DNA of 64,000 bases, from assembly GCA_007570785.1 (NCBI GenBank), contig ML660777.1, forward strand, positions 8,263,166 to 8,327,165, given 5' to 3'. Of the stretch, positions 56,992 to 64,000 are shown one piece after another. The position numbers and the translations under genes are program-made. Numbering within the stretch: the stretch's first letter is position 1; every line of letters starts with the position of its first letter. Origin of the DNA: Antilocapra americana. Its lineage: Eukaryota; Chordata; Mammalia; Artiodactyla; Antilocapridae. The notes beneath the pieces were generated by a model. It had not been told where the DNA came from, ran no database searches, and was given only the letters and a program-made list of their open reading frames with translations.

Positions 56992-57001
56992 ATATCCTGA
57001 C

Positions 57002-57560
57002 TGTAATAATTTGGCTTTTTTAAATAATTTTTCTAGGGGCTCAAATTATTTATTGAGGACACAGTCAAGTGATAATGGACATTGTATAGCAATTAGGCAA
57101 GATGTCCTGACAGTTAATTGCTTCAAGTCCTTCCTCTGATCTCAGTTAATGTATTAACACTACCAAATGTATATAAACTGAAAGTCAACATGCTAATACC
57201 AAGATTGAATGAAGAAAACCACAAGAAAACAGCATGCTTTCCCAAGGAATTTACCTTCTTGTGGGAAAAATAAAACTCATGCATTTGAAAACAAAAATAA
57301 CATCTTATAATCTTTAGCTCTAACTGGTAAGTTACACAGATGTGCATGAAAAATAATGTCTTAGAAGAATTGAAAGACACATTTTATTTGCATCCAGCTG
57401 GAACACCTCATCAGAAACGAGAGAAACAAAAGTGACTCACTGTGATTTCAATTAATTTAAATTGAAATAAGTGAAATTATTTAGTATGATCTAGAAAGCT
57501 GTATATCTATGAATATAGATATTGACTTCAAGACATACACAGGAATTTAATATAGATATC
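57002..57560. other. Unassigned sequence
   Basis: No recognised gene or repeat. Confidence 0.4.
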
Positions 57561-57569
57561 CAGATATAA

Positions 57570-57911
57570 GAAGACTCCTGAAAGTCCCTTGGACATCAAG
57601 GCGATCAAAGCAATCAGTCTTAAGGGAAATCAACCCTGAACACTCATTGGAAGGACTGATGCTGAAACTAAAACTATAGTATTTTGGTCATCTGATGTGA
57701 ACATCTGACTCATTGGAAAATTCCCTGAAAGATTGAGAGCAGAAGGAGAAGACAGCGTCAGATGAGATGGCTGGATGGCATCACTGACGGCAATGGTCGT
57801 GAACTTGGGCAAACTTCAGAAGATGGTGAGGGACAGGGAGGCCTGGCACACTGATGTCCATGGGGTCCCAAACAGTTGAACACAACTGGGTGACTGAACA
57901 GCAACAGCATT
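57570..57911 (+). mobile_element. BovB LINE copy 9, sense, with 9-bp TSD
   Basis: A short 3' end starting 'gaagactcctgaaagtcccttgg' and ending 'gggtgactgaacagcaacagc'. 'cagatataa' flanks at 57561-57569 and 57912-57920. Several indels. Confidence 0.93.
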
Positions 57912-57920
57912 CAGATATAA

Positions 57921-59154
57921 ATGTTGAAAACAAACAACAGTATCTATGATAATTCCTATATAGTCATGTTAACTCAAGGTCAAAAAGGCCCTGCTAAACC
58001 TGTTAAGGCCTAGACTCACCTTTCTGGTTTGGAATGAGAATGAAATGATCTCCCATGTCCCTTTCCCCAGGGGAAAGTAATTCTTGAAAGAATAAGTAAG
58101 TGTTATGTTTTTCTGGCTTTTAAACATGTTCTTCGTCTTTCTGTCATGGATGCTAGTTTAATTCTAACGTGTTTCCCAAATGAGATCTACTCACAGGTAT
58201 CAATTGATAAATGTTATCGCTACTGTTATCTATGAACACCTGAGTCTGGTGTGCAATTGAAACTAAGAAAATAGTTAATCATATATCAAAGCAGTAAAAG
58301 ATGAACTGCCCCCCTAGGTAGTTCAAAATTGTACTGGAACTTTTCTTCTTAGTCATTTCACAATAGGTATAAATCATTGCTGTCTGGTTTAATCAAATCC
58401 CATTCAAATATATATTGCACACTTTGGGAAATGTGATATATCTTACAAAATTGAAACAGTTCAGGTCAAACTTGATGCCTTTAAGTGGAAAATCAGTAGT
58501 CACAAAAAGCAAAGCAAAATTGATCAACAGGAGGTGTATTTGATATGGACAAAATGATCACTGGTCAAAATAACTGATTTCCGAAGCCAGATTAAACAGA
58601 AAGCTCAGGAGCTATTCTTGTTTTTTTTTTCTTTTTTTTTAATTAATTAATCCTTCAGCTGTTTTCTTTCTATACTCTCTATGATGTTATCTTTCTAGTT
58701 AAAAATATTGAGATTTGTGGCAAAAAACAAAAGCTCTAACTTGGTTTTCTTGGCATTTCATTCCCTAAAACTTCAGCCCTCTGGAATACTGGGCCTGCTC
58801 TTGCTATTACAGACATCAAAGCTAATGGATGTGACAGGGATTAATTCTTGGTAAAAATGCATCATCTAGGGATCAAGTATCTGGCTTTTTGTTCTGTGAA
58901 ATATGACCAAAGCAAGCTAAGCCACAGATGAGTTCACAAGAAGCACTGACATGAGATTCATCACCACAGCTCATTTAGCATGGAGAAAAAAAATAGGTGA
59001 GCCCTAAATTGGTAATTCTGAAAGTGGTAGGGTATATGAAAATGTTACCATTAATTTTTTTTTTCTATTTTCAACATGGCAACATGGCTCAACGAAAGAA
59101 TTATTTTAAACCTAAATTTTATTGTTTTATTAGAAGTTTTATATCAATACAATT
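57921..59154. other. Unassigned sequence
   Basis: No recognised gene or repeat; T-runs near 58620-58645. Confidence 0.4.
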
Positions 59155-59315
59155 GGTCTTCCTTGGTGGCTCAGTGGTAAAGAATCTGTCTGCCAATGCA
59201 GGAGATGCAGGTTCAACTCTTGGGTTAGTAAGATCCCCTGGGGAAGGAAATGGCAACTCAGTCCAGTACACTTTCCAGGGAAATCCCATGGACAGAGGAG
59301 CCTGGCAGTCTACAG
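59155..59315 (+). mobile_element. Host Bov-tA SINE, 5' part
   Basis: Head 'ggtcttccttggtggctcag' and body up to 'gaggagcctggcagtctacagt'. The expected continuation of the body is found about 650 bp downstream at 59968. Confidence 0.9.
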
Positions 59316-59337
59316 TGCACGTACTATGTGCTGCAGT

Positions 59338-59542
59338 GAAGTGAAAGTCACTAAGTTGTGTCTGACTCTGTGACCCCATGGACTATAGCTGGCCAGTCTC
59401 CTCTATCCATGGGATTCTCCAGGGCAGAATACTGGAGTGGATAGCCATCCCCTTCTCCAGGGGATCTTCCCAACCCACGTATCGAACCCAGGTCTTCAGC
59501 ATCGTGGGCTGATTCTTTACTGTCTGAGCCACAGGGAAGCCC
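59338..59542 (-). mobile_element. Nested Bov-tA SINE 1, antisense
   Basis: Tail 'gtgaaagtcactaagttgtg' to head 'tactgtctgagccacagggaagccc'. First of three antisense SINEs inside the host SINE. Confidence 0.92.
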
Positions 59543-59757
59543 ACAATCACTTTAATTGTGTGTGATTCCTTGCAACCCTACAGACTGTAGCCCACCAGGC
59601 TACTCTGTCCATGGAATTCTTCTGGCAAGAATACTGGAATGGGATGTCATGCCCTCCTACAGGTGATCTTCCTAACCCAGGGATCAAACCCATGTCTCTT
59701 ACATCTGCCTCATACATTACCAGACAGATTCTTTACCACTAGCACCGCCTGGGAAGA
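59543..59757 (-). mobile_element. Nested Bov-tA SINE 2, antisense
   Basis: Tail side 'tgtgtgattccttgcaaccc', head side 'ctttaccactagcaccgcctgggaag'. It directly abuts the previous SINE. Confidence 0.9.
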
Positions 59758-59966
59758 CTGAAAGTGAAAATGTTAGTAATTGCTGACTCTTTGAGACCTT
59801 ATAGGCTTTATCCTGCCAGGCTCCTCTGTCCATGGGATTCTCCAGACAAGAATACTGCAGTGGACTGCTATTTGTTTCTCCAAGGGATCTTCCCAACTGA
59901 GGGATCTAACCGGGGTCTCCTGCATTACAGGCAGATTCTTTTCTGTCTGAGCCACCAGGGAAGCTC
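59758..59966 (-). mobile_element. Nested Bov-tA SINE 3, antisense
   Basis: Begins 'ctgaaagtgaaaatgttagtaattg' and ends with the head 'tgtctgagccaccagggaagctctc'. It directly abuts SINE 2. Confidence 0.92.
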
Positions 59967-59967
59967 T

Positions 59968-60030
59968 CACAGTCTATGGGGTCCCAGAAGAGTCAGATAT
60001 GACTTAGCAACTAGAAATAACAGCAATAAA
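59968..60030 (+). mobile_element. Host Bov-tA SINE, 3' tail part
   Basis: 'cagtctatggggtcccagaagagtcagatatgacttagcaac' is the missing 3' part of the SINE that starts at 59155. It shows that three antisense copies split the host. Confidence 0.88.
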
Positions 60031-61135
60031 TAAGTAACCAGAGCTTACTGTAAAAAAATCATGCTATGAAAATAAAAAAAGTAGAAAAAAACAAACACAT
60101 TTTTAAATATTTAAAACCTCCATATAGTATTAATATGCTTTCAACATTGAAAACTAGACTAGTGGCTTAGGTGATTAAAAGACACACATTGGGTGGAGAG
60201 AGAGAGAAGAAAGATTGTGCTTTTTTAAAAAAAAATTTCACTTTTGATGATATTGTCTTTCCTTATACTAAATAGTAGACGTTCTTGAGCATAATTTTAG
60301 CATAAAAGGAAAAAGAGAGAATGTTAAAGTTGATACAGAAAAGGTATCACTGGTGGAACAGCCTACCTGGGAAGATAAGCATCAACACGAGCATCAAGAA
60401 ATATTGGAATAATTGGTCTTGGGCAAGAGAATGAATAATCTTCTGATCGGGAGGGAAGAAACAGTATGGATTGAAGAGTAAAAATGGGGAAAAGCCATGA
60501 ATTTGAAGAGGTTCAGCTTAACAGCCTCATTTTATTAAGAAAGCAAAGGCAAGATCAAGTGGCAAGAGAAGAAAATAGAAGTTGTTTTACAAGTCTTTAA
60601 ATGAGTAGTGAAAAAGTAAAATAGTTGTTGAAAGGACTGAGAGTGGGATATGAATAAAAGATTTTAAAGTCTTATAAAATAATTCATATAGCTATTTTGA
60701 GGGAAAATATGACAAATGCAAAGAAATTTATCCTTGTCTAAATAATATAATCAATGTTAATGACTGAGTAAATATTTAGGTTCTGAAACTTACTACATAA
60801 TAGGAGAGGATGGAAAACAAGTGATAAAACTGTTTAAAGAAAAAAAAATGCTCAAAACTTGAATCAGGTATATCTGCTTTTTGTGTTTTTAAAATTAATA
60901 TATAACAAAAAGAGAATTTGTATAGTGGGAAAAACACAAAATTTCTGTAGGAAACACCTGAAATTTTTACATTTTCTAGTTTTCATAGTTTTATAATCTT
61001 GAGTGGATTACTTAGACTTCAGGATCTTCATGCTCTTAAGCTGTAAAATTAAAACAATTTCTACTCTACAGTCATTTTGTAAGGTTACATATGACAAATG
61101 TTGCAGTGTATCCTAGTGTTTCTCAAAAATTGAGA
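60031..61135. other. Unassigned AT-rich sequence
   Basis: No recognised gene or repeat. Confidence 0.4.
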
Positions 61136-61147
61136 GTAAAATTTCTT

Positions 61148-61341
61148 TTTTTAAAATAACATGTATTTATTTGTCAGAAGCAGATCTTAGTTATGGCTCT
61201 CAGTAACTTCAGTCTCCGCTTCAGCCTGTGAACTCTTGGTGTGGCATGTGGGATCTTGTTCCCCAAGCAGAGATAGAACCCAGGTCCCCTGCATTGGGAG
61301 CCTGGAGTCATAGCCACTGGACCACCAGGGGAGTTCCAAGG
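61148..61341 (-). mobile_element. CHR-type SINE, antisense, with 12-bp TSD
   Basis: 'gtgtggcatgtgggatcttgttccccaagcagagatagaacccaggtcccctgcattggg' and 'ccactggaccaccaggggagttcc' match the antisense head of CHR-type tRNA-Glu SINEs. 'gtaaaatttctt' flanks exactly at 61136-61147 and 61342-61353. Confidence 0.92.
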
Positions 61342-61396
61342 GTAAAATTTCTTGAAGGCTCATTCTAGGGTGACTGATAAGTTGATTTGACCTCTG

Positions 61397-62344
61397 TGAC
61401 AGTTAGAACTGGACATGGAACAAAAGACAGATTCAAACTGGGAAAGGAGTATGTCAAGGCTGTATATTGTCACCCTACCTATTTAACTTACATACAGAGT
61501 ACATCATGAGAAATGCTGTGCTGGATGAAGCACAAGCTGGAATCAAGATTGCTGGGAGAAATAGCAATAACCTCAGATATGCAGATGACACCATCTTTAT
61601 GGCAGAAAGTGAAGAAGAACTAAAGAGCCTTTTGATGAAAGTGAAAGTAGAGAGTGAAAAATTTGGCTTAAATTTCAACATTCAGAAAACTAAGATCATG
61701 GCATCTGGTCCCATCACTTCATTGCAAATAAATGGGGAAACAGTGGAAACAGTGGCTGACTTTATTTTGGGAGGCACTAAAATCACTGCAGATGGTGACT
61801 GCAGGCATGAAATTAAAAGATGCTTGCTCCTTGGAAGAAAAGTTATGACCAACCTGGACAGCATATTAAAAAGCAGAGACATTACTTTGCCAACAAAGGT
61901 CCATCTAGTCAAAGCTATGGTTTTTCCAATAGTCATGTGTGGATGTGAGAGTTGGACTATAAAGAAAGCTGAGCACCAAAGACTTGATGCTTTTGAACTG
62001 TGGTGTTGGAGTAGACTTGAGAGTCCTTGGACTGCAAGGAGATCCAGTCAACTCATCCTAAAGGAAATCAGTCCTGACTATTCATTGGAAGGACTGATGT
62101 TGAAGCTGAAGCTTCAATACTTTTGACCACCTGATGTGAAGAACTGACTCATTGGAAAAGACCCTGATTCTGGGAAAAATTTAAGGCAGGAAGAGAAAGG
62201 GACCACAGAGGATGAGATGGCTGGAAGACTCAATGGACATGAGTTTGAGTAAGCTCCAGGAGTTGGTGACAGACAGGGAGGCCTGGTGTATTGCACTCCA
62301 TGAGGCTGCAAAGAGTCAGACATAACTGAGTGACTGAACTGAAC
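61397..62344 (+). mobile_element. BovB LINE copy 10, sense, with 9-bp TSD
   Basis: Starts 'tgacagttagaactggacatgg' and ends in 'gagtgactgaactgaac'. Flanks 'tgacctctg' (61388-61396) and 'tgatctctg' (62345-62353) differ at one base. The YADD box is intact near 61578-61590, but the element lacks all sequence upstream of the late palm, and an extra base near 62123 causes a stop. Confidence 0.95.
61467..62126 (+). pseudogene. BovB ORF remnant with intact YADD box
   Basis: A 219-codon frame beginning in the 'SPYLFNLHTEYIM' region, with the RT catalytic motif 'LRYADDTIFMAE' at residues about 36-47. It continues through '[24 protein letters not shown]', 'VMCGCESWTIKKAEHQRL' and 'FELWCWSRLESPWTARR' to a premature stop after 'LKLQYF'. 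Without fingers, first catalytic aspartate or endonuclease it cannot be active. Confidence 0.88.
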
Positions 62345-62353
62345 TGATCTCTG

Positions 62354-62695
62354 CTCTTTAGTATTTAAAAACCTGCTCAAAGGATATGAAAATAAATTTC
62401 ATATCATATATGCTTTTTTCATATTAAGTAATTAATAAAGATACAGATAATGTAAAATTCCAAAATTATATTATTTGCATTAATGTCCACTATGAGTTAT
62501 TTTTTTAAAAACTGTATTATGATTTCTGTGTATAAAACTATCTATAAAACACATTATCTCTATGACCAGAAAATGAAACTTTGAAAAACTCTCTCTGATT
62601 TTCCCATTCAAAGCACAGAGTACAGACATGGCATCTGAAATAACTGAAATCAGCCTTTATTTCAGTAATATGATAAGGAAACAGATTATTGGTTT
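62354..62695. other. Unassigned sequence
   Basis: No recognised gene or repeat. Confidence 0.4.
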
Positions 62696-63024
62696 TTATT
62701 AAGGTGTAATTCACAGACACTAAAATGCCTATGAATTTACGTATAGTTGTACATGTTTTGACAAACAAAAATACAGGGTAGTTCCATGACTCAAAAACAA
62801 CCCCTTGCCTCCATCTAGTCAACCCTTCTTCCTCACTCCACAACATCTGCAAGCATTGATTTGTTTCTATTTCTATAATTTTGAATTTGCAGGAATTTCA
62901 TTAAAAAAGAACCAGTCATATATATTACTTTGATTCTGGCTTCTTTTACCTTGAATAAAACATTTGATAATTACCCTTATTGTTGGGTATATTAGTTATT
63001 CATTCCATTTTATTGCTGAGTGAT
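62696..63024. mobile_element. L1 3'-UTR-type fragment
   Basis: 'attaaggtgtaattcacagacactaaaatg', 'gcattgatttgtttctatttctataatttt', 'ctggcttcttttaccttgaataaaac' and 'ttattcattccattttattgctgag' follow a common L1M 3'-UTR block order. A BovB-derived element is inserted directly at its end. Confidence 0.6.
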
Positions 63025-63290
63025 ACTCATTAGAAAGACTGATGCTGAAGCTCCAATACTTTGGCCACCTGATGCGAAGAGCCAACTCTTTGGAAAAGAT
63101 CCTGATGCTGAGAAACACTGAAGGCAAAAGGAGAAGGGGGCAAAGGAGGATGAGATGGTTAGATATCATTATTGACTCATTGAACATGAATTTGAGCACA
63201 CTCTAGGAGATAATGGAGGACAGTGGCGCCTGGCAGGTTACAGTCCATAGGGTTGCAAAGAGTGGGACACGACTGAAGCAACTTCCCAAG
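63025..63290 (+). mobile_element. BovB-derived (ART2-like) 3'-end element
   Basis: 'gatgctgaagctccaatactttggccacctgatgcgaagag', 'ggatgagatggttagatatc' and 'agagtgggacacgactgaagcaac' identify the BovB 3' end. Shortened relative to BovB by loss of one 'ctgaaa' block. Non-coding. Confidence 0.9.
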
Positions 63291-64000
63291 CACACAAACA
63301 AGCAAGATACCCAGTGATTACTTAAAATATTTCTGATTATTAATAGTCTTGGAGGTTACTTTTGAAAAATATCAAACTAAATCAAGAGAAAATATCCTTT
63401 ATATCTTAACAATTAATGATACAAATAGTAATATCTTCCTGGGATAGTTCTTTGTGTTTGGTAGAAGCTGAGAAATAGTTCAATTTTCCTCAAATTTTAT
63501 TTCCATGCTAAGGAAGGAAGGCCCCAATAAGTAACACTCTGTTTTCCCACTCTGAGTTCTAAATCATGTGCTAAATGAGAAAAAAAAAATGAAGTAGGTA
63601 AGAAACAAAATAGCATTGATTACTCATGAAGGCATGCCCATAAGACATAGCAACAGAGTTATGTTGCACAATGGTCTTCCTAAAACCAAGTGGCATAATT
63701 TGATACATATTTTCCCCATGATCCTCCCAGCCATAAGTGATGCTATACAATTCATCCCAAATCACTTTGCTGATAAAACATTAAAATTCTGGCCTGGTGG
63801 AGGAGCACAGAAGCCACGTTCCTTGAATTGAAGAGAGGGAGAGAAAGACTGAGCTATCCATGCAGCTTATCTACCAAACTTATGATTGAAGTAAATCACT
63901 CTCCCCTCCCCTTCTCCCCAAGAGAAGTCAGGGCTGTTACAAAAATGCTGACCCTCATACATGAAAGAATACATTGTGTGTGACAAATAAATATTGTCCT
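63291..64000. other. Unassigned sequence
   Basis: No recognised gene or repeat. The frames near 63571-63831 overlap each other on opposite strands and show no known domain. Confidence 0.4.

Overview
This window is nuclear DNA from a ruminant mammal, most likely a bovid. The base composition is AT-rich and CpG-poor. It is full of BovB (RTE-class) LINE fragments and tRNA-Glu-derived Bov-tA/BOV-A2 SINEs, a combination known from ruminants. Older mammalian layers are also present: MIR, L2, L1, MaLR/ERVL-type LTRs, hAT and mariner remnants, and artiodactyl CHR-type SINEs. Cattle, buffalo, sheep and goat cannot be told apart by eye. I found no intact protein-coding gene, no rRNA or tRNA gene and no CpG island. 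The window reads as gene desert or deep intron.

Layout. 1-5 kb: unassigned sequence, one ancient ERVL-type LTR and the end of an old L1. 5-10.1 kb: two antisense BovB copies, a hAT (MER1-like) remnant, a BOV-A2 dimer, a CpG-richer unassigned patch and a perfect 117-bp inverted repeat. 10-18 kb: MIRs, a mariner MITE, L1 pieces and several SINEs. 18.2-25.3 kb: an old antisense L1 domain broken by two sense BovB copies and a CHR SINE, followed by a mariner transposase remnant and an L2 split by a SINE. 25-35.7 kb: mostly unassigned, AT-rich DNA with one LTR-like repeat, two BovB pieces and an L2 split by BovB. 36-43.5 kb: the longest BovB piece (1.7 kb, including the endonuclease region), a three-headed SINE, an MLT1-like LTR and a BovB-derived element holding an odd CpG-dense segment. 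43.5-55 kb: largely unassigned, with L2, L1, MIR, CHR and a dinucleotide-repeat cluster. 55-64 kb: four more BovB-derived pieces, a two-headed SINE and a nest of three antisense SINEs inside one sense SINE.

The only protein signatures are decayed reverse transcriptase and endonuclease frames of BovB and a mariner transposase remnant. None looks functional: every BovB copy is truncated and carries stops or frameshifts. Several insertions have clear target-site duplications, which fix their boundaries and order. The most unusual structure is the 117-bp perfect inverted repeat (5039-5155 and 7069-7185). One arm replaces part of the tail of a BovB copy, which looks like a long-range inverted template-switch event. 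I did not find evidence for a novel multi-gene system.
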